43,169 nucleotides of DNA. Source: DASXUX01 sp036504595. Its GTDB lineage: Bacteria; Planctomycetota; SZUA-567; H5-PLA8. Position numbers and translations under genes: made by a program. The notes beneath the pieces are model-generated. The model worked only from the letters and a program-made list of their open reading frames with translations. It was not told the origin of the DNA and searched no databases. The stretch's first letter is position 1. Every line of letters begins with the position of its first letter. This document shows, one piece after another, positions 25,301 through 34,600 of this stretch. The stretch spans positions 1 through 43,169 of the forward strand of contig DASXUX010000099.1 of NCBI GenBank assembly GCA_036504595.1, given 5' to 3'.

Positions 25301-28300
25301 GTCCGCGCGCGCGGAAATGCCGTCATCCGCGCCCAGCCCGTTCGATTGCCGTACAATTGTCGTGCTGTCGTAGACGAACGCAATCCAGCGGTCCGTTCCA
25401 GTTGCTCCAGCCCACAGTATCTGCGTCTGCGCAGGCACATGGTAATGATCCGTATGCGGACAGTAGATGTATGACCCGACCCAAAGCGTAATCATCTCGT
25501 CGGCGGGAAAATCAAGGTAGACGTACTGCGGAGAGTTCTCGTTGCCATACGTGATGTCCCAATACTGACTCCAGTATTGACCCGGCGTGCCAAAGTAAGC
25601 GTCCTCTGTGCTGGCAATCTCGGTCCCGCCCGTCGGCTGATCGTAGATCTTGACGTGCGGGTTGTCTTTCATCAGGAACACCACGCCCCGGTCCTGCGGG
25701 ACGTCCAGTTTCACCTTCACACGGCTCGAAAGCGACGGCTCATTGGCGATGCCAAAGCCCGAGACGATCTGCACGCCATGCGGTGTCTTGTCGCAGAAGT
25801 AGTCGCTGCCATCGATGTTTCCATCGTGGTTTGCGTCCACAACCGCGTGGCATTTGATCAGCCGCAGCGCGGCGGGAAGGCATTGAGTCGGATTGTACGT
25901 CGTGTCCACCGTAATATCGTAGTTGCCCGCGGGCACATCCGGGCCGATGAATACCCGTATCTTGACTTTCTTTGCGATATCGCCATCAAGCCCGAATGCC
26001 CCGTTACGCTCCAGATACTGATTGTAATAGGCCCCTTTCGCCATCTGAACGATGATCTTGTTCTTCGCGTTCTCCGGATAGGTACTGGCGGATGCCGTGA
26101 CATCTTGTTGGGTGTCCGTATTGATGAAGTGCACGTCCGCAGGCTGTCCAGGATCAGGCAGACCGCCGCCAATAATCGAGATTTCTTGTGGCTTGCCAAT
26201 GACGACCGTGGATGGGTCGACGCGGAGCAGATTCAGGTCGGAGTGGTTCTCAAAAGGCCATCCCGCTTCTCCAAGAGGCAGCCCAGTGCCACCCGTCATC
26301 ATATACTGCAAAGGCGACCACCCTGGCTGCATCCACTTCCATCTGTTCTCGTCTGTCCGGTCTTCGTAAAATCGCGGTACCCCAGCCATTCGGACGCTGA
26401 TGCTGTCTTCTTCGCCTGTAAATACTGGCGGCGCGCCGGCAAGAGTGCGCGGATCGTTCCTCGCTTCATCTTTGTCGCAGAAGTGCCAGACAAAAACAGG
26501 ACCCAAGCTATGGTGCACGTCGGTGTTCAAGAAGATGTCGCTAGCCATGAAGTCCGGGTCTGTCGCTTGGTCTCCACCGTCCGGTATTGGCAACCCATTT
26601 GGCTCCTTAAACTGCTTCAACCCAAGGAGGAGATTGTTAACCCCATTGCTGTCAAAAACGGCCTTGGATGGAATGCCATCGGCGCGCGGTATTGTAACGT
26701 TGTAGAATCGACCTGGTAGAGGAAGGGGTTCAGTAGGCGTAGCAACTGCGGCAGGACACATCTCGTCCTCGCGCGCCAGCGTCAGCGCCGGAGCCTCCGA
26801 GGGTTCGCTGAAAATGTGCTGCTTCAACGCCGGGACAGGTCCTATCGATCTCCTCAGGGTCGCATTCCATTGAAACCCTGGGATCACTGACCCATCGTAG
26901 TCATCTATGAAGGTGGTGGTCCCCGGCGTACCCGTAGCTGGATCCCACCAGGCCGTATCCCCAGTCCTTGTCACCGACTGCATCGTCATCGTGTATGGCC
27001 AGTTCTCGTAATCGATCCTCATCCCATAGCAATTTCGGACGCCGGTAGGCGGCGTCGGCATTGTGGTGACCGAAAGACCGAGTTTGTCAGTCGCGTTATA
27101 ATCGAAACTCCACATCAGCAACTGATCGCCGGCCAGCCATCGCACGCTGCCACCATCTTCATAGTGGCCGCTGTACTCCCACATCATCGCAGACGGGTTG
27201 TTGTAGTATGGGCTGACAGGGAAGATCGTCGTTGGATTCCAGTTCCAACTATCGGCGACCCTCATCGGCATGCGCCAGATCGTAAGATCCTCTGACTGGT
27301 TGTTGTTCGTCGTATTCCCCGCAATGTCTTCGGCGTAGATGCCGGATACGGTGGTCTGCACTGATGTTCCGCTGAACTGAACCGGGTTGGCTAGCCGCCA
27401 TGTGGAATTATAAATAGGATTTTGCAGATGCTCTTTTCGCATCCGCGCGTTGCCCTGCATCATCATGTATGTGTCCTCATCGGAACACACGGTTAATGCC
27501 GGCGAGAAGCTTCGGTAGGCGCGCACCACGGGCGGCGAACACTTCACAAGGAAAGTGACGTAGACTGGATCACCGTAATTGCCCAAGTTATCCCTCGCCC
27601 GCAAGGCTAGGATATAAGACACATTCGAATCCGGAGAAGAGAGCGGAAAGTCCGAATCCGGATAGGTGTACTTGTAGCCGGCGGCACTGTCCGGAGGGGT
27701 GCTAGTTAGCTCGTTGATCGTCTTCCCTGTGTCGCCCGGCTGGCCAGCTTGAGAAAGAGCCCACAGGTTTGCCGCACGGTTGTTGCTCACATAATCCTGC
27801 AGACTCGCGGTCAGGCTGCCCGGGGCTGGCAGCGCCCAATGTATCGTTGTGTCGGGGGAGTTGAGCGTATAGCAGTTATCCGGCGTTACTGGTTGGTAAT
27901 TCGGGGTGGTGATGAGATCTCGGAAGAATGTCAGATTCCCGTTGCTACTAGACCCCCAAACGCGAGCATGCAATTCTGCGACGCCCGAAGCATCCTGCAG
28001 TTCACCTTCCGGCGTAAAGTCGTCCTTGCCGAATACGTTCCGCAAGGTATCCGGATCTTGGGTGCTCGGATCCCAATAGACCTCCTTATCAGCCGGTCCG
28101 AGAAACAGGCACTGAAGGTCTGCCGTGGTAAACTTGAGCGGCCGGGTAAGATTGATCGTTGGCCCCGTTGTATCCACAACGATGGTAAGACTCTTGTTTG
28201 CGCCCTGCCCGGCGGAGTCCGTGACCTGAATGGCTATGGCGTATTCACCGTCCCCTGGAAATCCAATAAAGTAGCTTCCTTGTTGTGGGTCCACGCTGCT

Positions 28301-31300
28301 TTGATTGATCTTCGCCTGATACGGCGGCACGCCCCCGATGACATTGAACGACAACGTTAAAAAAGTGCTGTTCACGAACGTCTTGCCATCATGAACCAGC
28401 GTCGTGCAGCCGCTAATAACCGGAGTAGTAATAGCTAGTGTAGGCGGCGGCGTGGTGCTGGTCGAAGAAAACGTCTCCGTTCCGATCAGTGGAGGACCAA
28501 TGTTCCCCGCCGCATCTTGAAACTTTACGCTATAGTTAAAAGTATTTCCGCCTGTCTTCTGAAACGCCGCGACGAACGTTCCTGCACCCATACCTTCAAC
28601 CTGGGCGCCATCTGCCGTCGCAATGACCCCAACCACGCCGGCCGGCGAATCGAGCGTCAGAACAACCCGATCGGGCGTCGCCGTAACGCTGGTAATCGAT
28701 GGCATCGGCGGCGGAGAGGTGTCGATCTCTGCGCTCGCCAACGCCTGCCCGGCATTGCCCGCCGCATCGGAAACCTTGATCGTCAATGTGCGCATCCCAT
28801 CGAGAAGAGGCGTGGTTGGCGTGAAGTTGAAGCCAGCAGCCGATAGGGTGCTCAACTGTGTCACGTCGTCCCCATCCAGGTACAGATGGATGGAACTCAA
28901 CGCGATCGGCGATCCAGTTCCGTCGAATGTCCCCGAGTACGTCGGTCTTGAGTTGTTGGTCGCAAGACCGCCGTACGGCGAAAGGTTAGTGATCATCGGC
29001 GGCGTTGTATCGACAAAGAACGTCCAACTGCCTTCCGCGTTCATTCCGGCTGTCGTCGCGACAGTAACGTTAACCACGTGAGGGCCTTGACTGAGAATGG
29101 GAGCAGGCCCGGTGAACCTGAATGGTCCGGTGCTGGTGGTAACATTGACCAGACGCCCATCCACACGGACATCCAACGTGCTGAAGTTGAGATCGCCATT
29201 TGGATTCTCCACCGTCGCGGCGATCGTTGGGCGCAGCGTCGGCACATAGGAACCTGCAAGTGGCATCACGTCGGATAGGATGAGCGGGCGTGCGCAAACG
29301 ATCTTCACGTCGGTTTCCGTGTAGACGATCTGAAGCAGGCTGCCGTTCAGCGTGAAGGTGCTGTGCTGCGGCAGGTTGCTGAATGCTCCGCTCACCCCAG
29401 TTGTTGACGTGAGAATCGTAAAGGAATCCCCGAGAGCGGGCGTGAACGTCCCGCCCAACGTGAGCGAGAGCGTGCAATTGTTCAAGTAGGCCGCGCCGGT
29501 CACCTGCAGTTGGCTGTAATCCGCGCCGGCGACACTCCCGTTGATCACTGTGGCAAGTGTCGAAGACGAGCCACCAAAACTCACGTCCTTGGTTTGCAGA
29601 ATGCCGCTGCTGACGGAGGCGCCCGGCCTGACTATCCCGTTCTGCCCAGAGCTTATCGTCACCGTTCCAACTGAACCGGTACCGCAAAGTTCCGCGCCAC
29701 CCCGAACATCGACGGCGCTATTCGGCTGGAATCCATTGGCCACCAGAACGCCTTCAGAAACATCGGTCATCCCGGTATAGCTGCTGGTGCCAGTCAGCGT
29801 CAGAGTGCCGGAACCGGCTTTGATCATGCCTCCAGTGCCGAGAACTGCGCCGCTTAGGGCAAGGTTGCCTGCCACATCGAGTAAAAGCGTCCGGCCGGAG
29901 ATATTCACTGCGCCAGAAATGTTCAGCGCGCTGCCAGCGGCGCACGTCAGTCGCCCGTCCGCATTGAACGCCACGTCGAAATCTACCGCGTTTGTCCCCG
30001 CAACATTGTTTATCGGAAGGCCGCCGCTAAAAACGACGGCGTTGCCTGTCAGAACGTACCCAGAATCCTGGAAGCGGATGCCACGGAACGTCGTGCCTGC
30101 AGAGTAATCGTTGTTATTGCTCTTCCTCACTGCTCCCGTGGAACCGAAGAGCAGACTGTCTCCTTCAGCCGGAGCCACGCCCCCCGCCCAATTGGCGCCC
30201 GTTGTCCAATTGTTGTCGGTGCCGTTGCCCGTCCAAAATTTACAGATATTGATCGTCATCGTTCTGGGCTGCAAGTCGAGGTCCACCCCACCGCCTGCCG
30301 TTCCGCCATCGTCCTGCACCTGAAACGTGAAACTGGTATACGGTGAGCCGTTGCCGCCGGCTCCCGACGCAAACGTGAGATTCGGGATTCCAGCGACCGG
30401 GATGAAGTCGCCAGCAGACACGCTTACGCCGCTCAGCATCAGGCTCCCCGCTGCCGGCAATGTCGTGATCTTCACCGCCATGAAGTTGTTCGCCGGCGTG
30501 TCGTTTGGATCGCTGAAGCCAAAGTCAATGGCCACGAACGCGTACGTCCCCTCCTCCAGCATCGCGATCGTGTTGTCCATCCCTGCCGGAGGATTGTTCA
30601 GCGACGTCACATTGAAGGCGATCGTGTTAGGCGTTTGGGCCAAATTGACCCCGCCATTGGCCGTGCCGCCGTCGTCCTGCACCTGGAAAGTGAAGCTGGC
30701 GTACGGAGAATCGTGGGCGTCCACCGCCGGAGTAAACGTCAAATTCGGGATACTGGCCACCAGGATAATCTCGCCTGCCGATACCGCCACACCGCTCAGT
30801 TCCAGACTCCCCGCTGCCGGCAACGTCTTGATCTTCACCGCCATGAAGTTGTTCGCCGGCGTATCGTTTGGATCGCTGAAGCCAAAGTCACTCGACGCGA
30901 AGGTGTACGTCGCGTCCTCGAGGATCGTGATCGTGTTGTCAGTTCCAATAGGCGGACTGTTTGCCGCCGTCACCGTGATCGTAAAGCTCTGCGGATCGGA
31001 GGTGTCGTGCCCTCCGTTTAGCGTGCCGCCATTGTCGTGGAGCGTCACGCCCACGATCGCCGTTCCATGCGCATTTGCGGCCGGCGTGAAAGTCAGATCG
31101 CCGTTCGATGCAACTGCGGGCGGGACCGAAAACAGAGCGTTGTTGTCGTGTGTGACCCCAAACGTCAAAGTCTGCCCTTCTTCCAGCGCCGCGCCGGCCG
31201 AGATGTTCGTCGCCCAGCCAACAAGCGTTTTCGGCCCGGAATTTTCAGTGACAGTCTGGTCCGCGCCTTTGGTGAACGAGGGAACATGATTCACGTCATG

Positions 31301-31549
31301 CCTGACCAGAAGCCCCGCTCCCTGATCGGTCGGCATGATCACGTGAAAATTCGGACCGAACACGGTCGTACCAGCAGCCGTTATGGTGAGCTTGGCGACC
31401 GGACTGACCGTGACGCTTCCGCTCGTCGTCACGTTCCCGCCGCTCCAGACGTTGGTGCTGGTATTCACGTCCCCGGAGATCGTCACGTCCGCGGCGCAAG
31501 CAGAAAAGGCAGCGATTAAGAAAATTATTGCGGCACCCGTTGCTTTCAC
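19370..31549 (-). CDS. Giant secreted RHS/YD-repeat protein with C-terminal toxin-like tip
   Basis: The product is 4059 residues; it starts at GTG 31549 with AGGGGTGA upstream and opens with MKATGAAIIFLIAAFSACAA. Domain order: cadherin/VCBS-like repeats (about 90-440, two nearly identical units FGFSDPNDTPANNF); an autotransporter-associated beta-strand repeat (about 580, GSGTLTLTGTSSYTG); Ig-like domains (about 780-1200); a large extracellular region with Ca-binding loops DANHDGNIDGSDYF (about 1906) and DRNGDGTVKMDE (about 2148); the YD-repeat shell (about 2250-3690), interrupted at about 3333-3520 by a lectin-like insert; the RHS core (YRGELYDASTDQIYLRNRYL to DPMGT, about 3691-3748); and a 311-residue tip. 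The tip ends MMHMTTATEAEL...HWVRVGDVENMTVLD, weakly reminiscent of ADP-ribosyltransferase folds (low confidence). RHS shells encapsulate tips for contact-dependent delivery. The secretion route beyond Sec is not encoded here. Confidence 0.93.
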   Translation of the reverse strand: MKATGAAIIFLIAAFSACAADVTISGDVNTSTNVWSGGNVTTSGSVTVSPVAKLTITAAGTTVFGPNFHVIMPTDQGAGLLVRHDVNHVPSFTKGADQTVTENSGPKTLVGWATNISAGAALEEGQTLTFGVTHDNNALFSVPPAVASNGDLTFTPAANAHGTAIVGVTLHDNGGTLNGGHDTSDPQSFTITVTAANSPPIGTDNTITILEDATYTFASSDFGFSDPNDTPANNFMAVKIKTLPAAGSLELSGVAVSAGEIILVASIPNLTFTPAVDAHDSPYASFTFQVQDDGGTANGGVNLAQTPNTIAFNVTSLNNPPAGMDNTIAMLEEGTYAFVAIDFGFSDPNDTPANNFMAVKITTLPAAGSLMLSGVSVSAGDFIPVAGIPNLTFASGAGGNGSPYTSFTFQVQDDGGTAGGGVDLDLQPRTMTINICKFWTGNGTDNNWTTGANWAGGVAPAEGDSLLFGSTGAVRKSNNNDYSAGTTFRGIRFQDSGYVLTGNAVVFSGGLPINNVAGTNAVDFDVAFNADGRLTCAAGSALNISGAVNISGRTLLLDVAGNLALSGAVLGTGGMIKAGSGTLTLTGTSSYTGMTDVSEGVLVANGFQPNSAVDVRGGAELCGTGSVGTVTISSGQNGIVRPGASVSSGILQTKDVSFGGSSSTLATVINGSVAGADYSQLQVTGAAYLNNCTLSLTLGGTFTPALGDSFTILTSTTGVSGAFSNLPQHSTFTLNGSLLQIVYTETDVKIVCARPLILSDVMPLAGSYVPTLRPTIAATVENPNGDLNFSTLDVRVDGRLVNVTTSTGPFRFTGPAPILSQGPHVVNVTVATTAGMNAEGSWTFFVDTTPPMITNLSPYGGLATNNSRPTYSGTFDGTGSPIALSSIHLYLDGDDVTQLSTLSAAGFNFTPTTPLLDGMRTLTIKVSDAAGNAGQALASAEIDTSPPPMPSITSVTATPDRVVLTLDSPAGVVGVIATADGAQVEGMGAGTFVAAFQKTGGNTFNYSVKFQDAAGNIGPPLIGTETFSSTSTTPPPTLAITTPVISGCTTLVHDGKTFVNSTFLTLSFNVIGGVPPYQAKINQSSVDPQQGSYFIGFPGDGEYAIAIQVTDSAGQGANKSLTIVVDTTGPTINLTRPLKFTTADLQCLFLGPADKEVYWDPSTQDPDTLRNVFGKDDFTPEGELQDASGVAELHARVWGSSSNGNLTFFRDLITTPNYQPVTPDNCYTLNSPDTTIHWALPAPGSLTASLQDYVSNNRAANLWALSQAGQPGDTGKTINELTSTPPDSAAGYKYTYPDSDFPLSSPDSNVSYILALRARDNLGNYGDPVYVTFLVKCSPPVVRAYRSFSPALTVCSDEDTYMMMQGNARMRKEHLQNPIYNSTWRLANPVQFSGTSVQTTVSGIYAEDIAGNTTNNNQSEDLTIWRMPMRVADSWNWNPTTIFPVSPYYNNPSAMMWEYSGHYEDGGSVRWLAGDQLLMWSFDYNATDKLGLSVTTMPTPPTGVRNCYGMRIDYENWPYTMTMQSVTRTGDTAWWDPATGTPGTTTFIDDYDGSVIPGFQWNATLRRSIGPVPALKQHIFSEPSEAPALTLAREDEMCPAAVATPTEPLPLPGRFYNVTIPRADGIPSKAVFDSNGVNNLLLGLKQFKEPNGLPIPDGGDQATDPDFMASDIFLNTDVHHSLGPVFVWHFCDKDEARNDPRTLAGAPPVFTGEEDSISVRMAGVPRFYEDRTDENRWKWMQPGWSPLQYMMTGGTGLPLGEAGWPFENHSDLNLLRVDPSTVVIGKPQEISIIGGGLPDPGQPADVHFINTDTQQDVTASASTYPENAKNKIIVQMAKGAYYNQYLERNGAFGLDGDIAKKVKIRVFIGPDVPAGNYDITVDTTYNPTQCLPAALRLIKCHAVVDANHDGNIDGSDYFCDKTPHGVQIVSGFGIANEPSLSSRVKVKLDVPQDRGVVFLMKDNPHVKIYDQPTGGTEIASTEDAYFGTPGQYWSQYWDITYGNENSPQYVYLDFPADEMITLWVGSYIYCPHTDHYHVPAQTQILWAGATGTDRWIAFVYDSTTIVRQSNGLGADDGISARADVVPGFSSINLMRGNHYFGAVARTYDTPAMGPDVTVSYNHLDGIPTGLGHSWRSNYDVRVFDGSADRNGDGTVKMDERKAGDLLVLIDETGRRFYFEYDTGLSKFKSNAKCGLLNATVDPDAANFDPSGSQGFQYKLVRNDNRTYFFRADGQLVEIRNIRDEKLRISRDSNGFAIAVADDYGRSEALGSESFGGWDGGNLASLSGRQLPNFEFYYDDDWHQRISTTVLSGNFTHGSSVTYDTDYDSDSSKVAQVLMPMSFTRTCTYTPNTKDGSTDVSIAEPFGGTTTVTVNPDADALTVYTEAVNVTDNLTTNYTVDASNRRITEVVKGRYHASMQYDGAGNLTSVAVPGGTTTTYTYSDFGLEGANLLANTGLSGSGSTTFSYYTSGKSAGRVHTVIDPCNASTSYAYDGSGFLASTTDARSKVWPVNSISAFGQPLMVQSPIGRISATTYDPYGHTLGTTDSMNYLASYRYDARGRLVATTQPGGATATTVFDPLDHVISSTDLNGRTTTWTYDAVGRETSYAPSGIAPLQSSYSSIAGGTQVDRTRAGRTIEILELDFIGRTARSGVMRQLGQSGATRCNTSFQYSLAEGWLTSTTDPRGNAWQTVYDDAGRVTQTISPEGAAQKTDYDAAGRVSTSTDPDNNATGYTYDNNGRTLTVTNPAGGAVTNGYDEAGNVKSVTPSLGNGNTFTYDDDGVRATQRDIFGKVHQFTVLDSARQIIEKVDNNPLRTTMKYLDSRGLLKTSITPFGAVTHDVRNDGVQLGFTPPGRGPSGMTLDGLDRVVATSSPAATETVQYDGTQGDLAGGTNALGLVTTNINNPATGDLQQSKDDVSGSLQATATVLQRDENGNVLKFTDAMGREWNQAFDNDNRRVSITGPGPDGITAKVTYSPGSDVVAATRAVGAAEETITHTYNALHQRTSSTDPTGRGATWDHDAFGLPKSATVGSLKTSFTHDPGTRLLVGVTAPGGVSTSYGRDRFGRLTSVTDNEGHQTQYAYNDLDNVTQMTYPDGAKELFNYYGNGDLQWHTDRGGRSTRYSYDPAGRVTTKFFGDIGQSASYGYNGANQVTSETMGDSVGRAFDKRGRLTSVTHGAQAGASFTYHGDNRLDTKTYAGQTLSYNYDPVNGRLLGISAPDGDVTLTYNALGRVDTMNLPLKNLSRTFGYDGAGRQLSMQQTLGSLVEDNAYVYDDAGRLRRHDRLDISTSTQFTYDPAGRLAHERRTGVDGFSNSYNYSGNGNRIAECHTVLIPHALDLSGTALPSEASVLSGSWSVGGGVLTGSGTDAARVGLTLGQDNGLLYTVVLRPDVTQLGVNEETTAGFFFGETLNGRYRLNLVAFKVLEDGVEALKRKLRLEWVAASGTLVFIEETAALAYNGTDLVTISIELIFGNMVASMLGPVAPTLSVNLVHGAAGNVGLEVGGSGAVSAEFSAFTWQSGTAQTQTCAYNALNQLTYSSGTDDTALLYDEVGRMVQSTQNGVTSTYGYDRLDRLTSVMAGGHTNTYGYYGPSWMRQSATVDGVATSYSYDGFACVAQTTGGATTRYMVPGRSPLWETTGPQTKTYASDGRGNVSGLWTGAGYDRVFRYNASGKVTAFDGGGSPVSATSGPRYRGELYDASTDQIYLRNRYLNAGSGSFSSPDPVRQGTNWYAYCGGDPVNRSDPMGTSFDEVIAQFIRDNERKPSAAELADLFNNASQKDIYSDELTPTELELIKRYSVVSYSAADVYGLGKSVFGNSLRRDLADAAYARQWTRHNLMVVLANADPSYAAYTKMFGKTLLAISPPALALSGVIQYTSSDNKFVQAEGVVDATVGLLPLAGQALRYPTVAPIRMTASELETQGIAISRAQRLTMGEILKGVPKNAMMHMTTATEAELASGVDRGSHWVRVGDVENMTVLDYQRTVVGPGAAGYSTGVKGILVVDEQAAATFSPGEEMGVAGVREWQNMNGPVSGNYVRIPQLVPRGGAKNVAPVVEGE
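20304..20347 (-). repeat. RHS core/tip junction, main copy
   Basis: Encodes YCGGDPVNRSDPMGT and matches 17420-17463 at 41 of 44 bases. Downstream of it (toward 19370) the sequence becomes tip-specific. Confidence 0.85.
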
Positions 31550-31588
31550 GATTCACCCCTCAGCAAGTTGGTCAATGTGCAATACCGG

Positions 31589-31610
31589 CGTTGCGGTCCC
31601 AGGCGCAACG
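31589..31610 (-). promoter_or_regulatory. Hairpin between the fibre gene and the RHS gene
   Basis: Perfect 7-base arms CGTTGCG / CGCAACG with an 8-base loop in the 76-base gap between the fibre stop and the RHS start. No U-run follows. It may set the relative expression of the two genes or protect the RHS message; it is not strong enough to rule out cotranscription. Confidence 0.3.
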
Positions 31611-31625
31611 ACTGTTGGGTGAGAA

Positions 31626-34600
31626 TTACTTCTTAGCAGCAGCTTCGAGCGCATCAATGCGGCTTGTCAGCTTTGCGAGGGCATCCCTCAGTGCAGTATT
31701 GTCTGCTTTGAGAGCTGCGTTATCTCCTTGCAGCGCAGCATTCTGTATCTCGATGGTGGTAAAACGCTCAGCGAGGTTCTTCGGTGTAGCGGCCTGCAAG
31801 CTTAGGATGTCGTTTTGCTGTTCCTGCAAACCCTGAACGATGTACGGCACCAACTCGGTTGTCTTCAATCCCAGCGAGTCGCTGGTTGGCGAGGTTCCAA
31901 TCGGAGCAACAAGATCAGGATAGATCTCTTGAACGTCCTGGGCAATAAAACCCACTTCATTTTTGCTTCCCCTAATGTAGTCAAATCTTGCCGGCTTAAG
32001 CTTCATGAGCTGACTCATAGCTTTCGCTTGTGAACTATAGACCTCATTTAAGTAGACGATGTTTTCCTTCATCCTCCGGTCTGAGCCATAAGTCCAGGAT
32101 GGGCAGCCAAGATATCCGTTCCCGTTATCCCGAATATAGAAGTTGTCCCAAGTATCCCAGCAATCCCGCACAACAATTGGCACTGAGTAACTTGAATGAT
32201 CTCCCTCTCCAAGGATATGCAGAGGAGCTATGGGCGCCGTGGTCCTAATACCCACCCGCCCGCTGAAATAGCCGTTGCCGATGACGTGCAAAGGGCCGGC
32301 GGGAGACGTCGTGCCAATGCCAACATTGCCAGCATTAAAATACGAAACAGCCCCGGAATTTCCATTGATCGATATTCGATTTGTGGAATCTCCGCTTGTA
32401 CCCGATATTTCAACTTCACCAGTGCCGCCACCGCTTCCGATTCGCAAGGTACTTGTGTACATCTTCAGATCACTACTGCCAAGCCAAATACCGTTGCCAA
32501 ACTGGTTTGCCTGGTTAAGGCGCAAGTATGCATCGCCAGTTTCGGCAATCGCTTTGCCATTGCCGTAAACGGCGGTATTGAATCCAACCGTGCCCTGGAC
32601 ATCCAATTTGTAGTTCGGTCCCGTCGTGCCGATACCAACATTGCCAGCATTCACAGTCAGACCTACTGTTCCGGCATTGGAAATAAGGTGTAAAGAATTT
32701 TCAGACCGCACGACTAGAGAATCTGCAAGAGTACCGGTGCCATACCCTCCCGCAGTACCAGCAACACCTAAGTACGCCTTAGATGTTCCACTCCTGTCAA
32801 AACGGATCTCCGGAAAAGTCGCGGCGTCGACAGCAACCCCATCTTCTCCTGCTGTGGACACAACATGTAGTTTGTGTCCTGGTCCAGCAGTCCCGATGCC
32901 AACGTTGCCGTCACCTCGCACGCGCATGAAGGTGGCGCCGCTTTGGCCGCGCACTTGGAAAGCAACGTCTGTTGCATCAGTCCCGCCATCAACGTTGAAG
33001 CCGAAGGAGTGCCCCGAAGCCTGTCCGCCTTGCCCAATGTATCCGGCGTAGGCATCGGCATGAGCGTCAACAACCATTAAGCGATAGGTAGGCGACGGTG
33101 TCCCGATGCCGACGTTGCCGCCCGGGAGAATAGTCATCGCGTTGACTCGGTTGGTGCCCCCGTTCGCTGTGTAGATCTTCAATCCGGATAGGTCGACTCC
33201 CGCCGAGCCGGTCGGCACAAATGGCACGAGCGACGCAGACCGGTAAGGCCGATTGCTCGTGTCGGTATAGAGCCGCAGACCATAGCCTTCGCCGCCTATC
33301 GCCAGGCTGTTGTCAACACCAATATCGCCACCATTCACCTCCAGTTTATGGTACGGACTCACCTGATTAATGCCGACGTTTCCATCGCCTCGAACAAGGA
33401 ATCGGGAAAGGGTGTTCGTCTTGTCGCTGATCTGAAACGCCTGGTCGGTGCTGTCGGTGCCGGCTTGTACCGTCAGTCCGTAGCTCGACGTGACATTGGC
33501 GATGACCTTTGCGGTCCATGCGCCGCTACTGTCTTGAGCAACATGCAGCTTTGTACTGGGTGAACTGGTCCCGATCCCCACGCTTCCCTTCAGCACGGTT
33601 GTCGTGACGCTGTTGTTGCCGATCACAACCTGGTTGCTGGTCGTAGCCGTCGCGCCGTAGCCGATGGCCGTCGAGTTTGTTGCAGCCGCCGTGGAATTCG
33701 TCGCTGAAGCGCCGACAAACGTATTCTGAGCCCCCGTCACCGTCGATCCGGCGGCATACCCAACGGCCGTCACGTCGGAACCGGTCGTGTAGGATCCGGC
33801 GGAATACCCAATGGCAGTCATGTGGGTGCCGGTCGTGATCGACGTCCCGGCCCCGGAGCCGACGATGACGTGCCCTACGCCCGTCGTGTTCGACGCGCCA
33901 GCAACCGACCCAACGAAGACGTTGTCTGAACCCGTGCTCGCGCTTCCAGCCCGGTAACCCAAGGCCGTGCATTCTGAGCCCGTCGTCATGAGATTCAGCG
34001 CTTGATACCCCATCGCCGTGTTGTGCACGCCCGTCGCCGAATTCGCCCCCGTGCTGCCCAGCACAGTCAAGAATGGCGTGGCAATCTGCGTCGTTCCTAT
34101 CAGCGAAGCCGGTAAACTCGCCCACGTGGAATCGCCGCGCAGATAGGTTGAACTCGATGCTGTTCCTGACCCAAGTTGCGCAGTCGGCACGGTTCCAGAT
34201 CTTAGATTCGACGCGTTCAAGGTCGTCAGGCCCGCGCCATTGCCCGTGATGCTCCCGCTGAAGTTCACGCTGCCGGAAACGTCCAGCGTTGCCGCTGGAC
34301 TGGCCGTCCCAATGCCGACGTTGCCGTCTCCACGCACATACAGGTACGTAGAGGTGCCTCCTTGATTCCGCACTCGCAACGCGGCATCGCTCGCATTCGT
34401 CCCGCCATCGACCGCCAACCCGTAGGATGATCCTGCTGGCTGCCCGCTCTGCGCCAGGTAGGTCGCATACAGGTTCGGAGACGAGTCCATCACAGCAAGC
34501 CGGTAATTTGGCGTTTCCGTCCCGATCCCAACGTACCCGTTGGGGAAGACCGCAGCGTAGTTCACCGTCGCTCCCGAAGCCGACGCATACAAGCCAACGT

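Noticed and set aside
20279..31519. Long plus-strand open frames antisense to the RHS gene (for example 21767-22810, 25577-26719, 30327-31289)
   Set aside because: They mirror the GC-rich coding frame of the RHS gene, have Arg/Pro/Ala-biased composition without domains or ribosome-binding sites, and the minus-strand frame is plainly the real gene.
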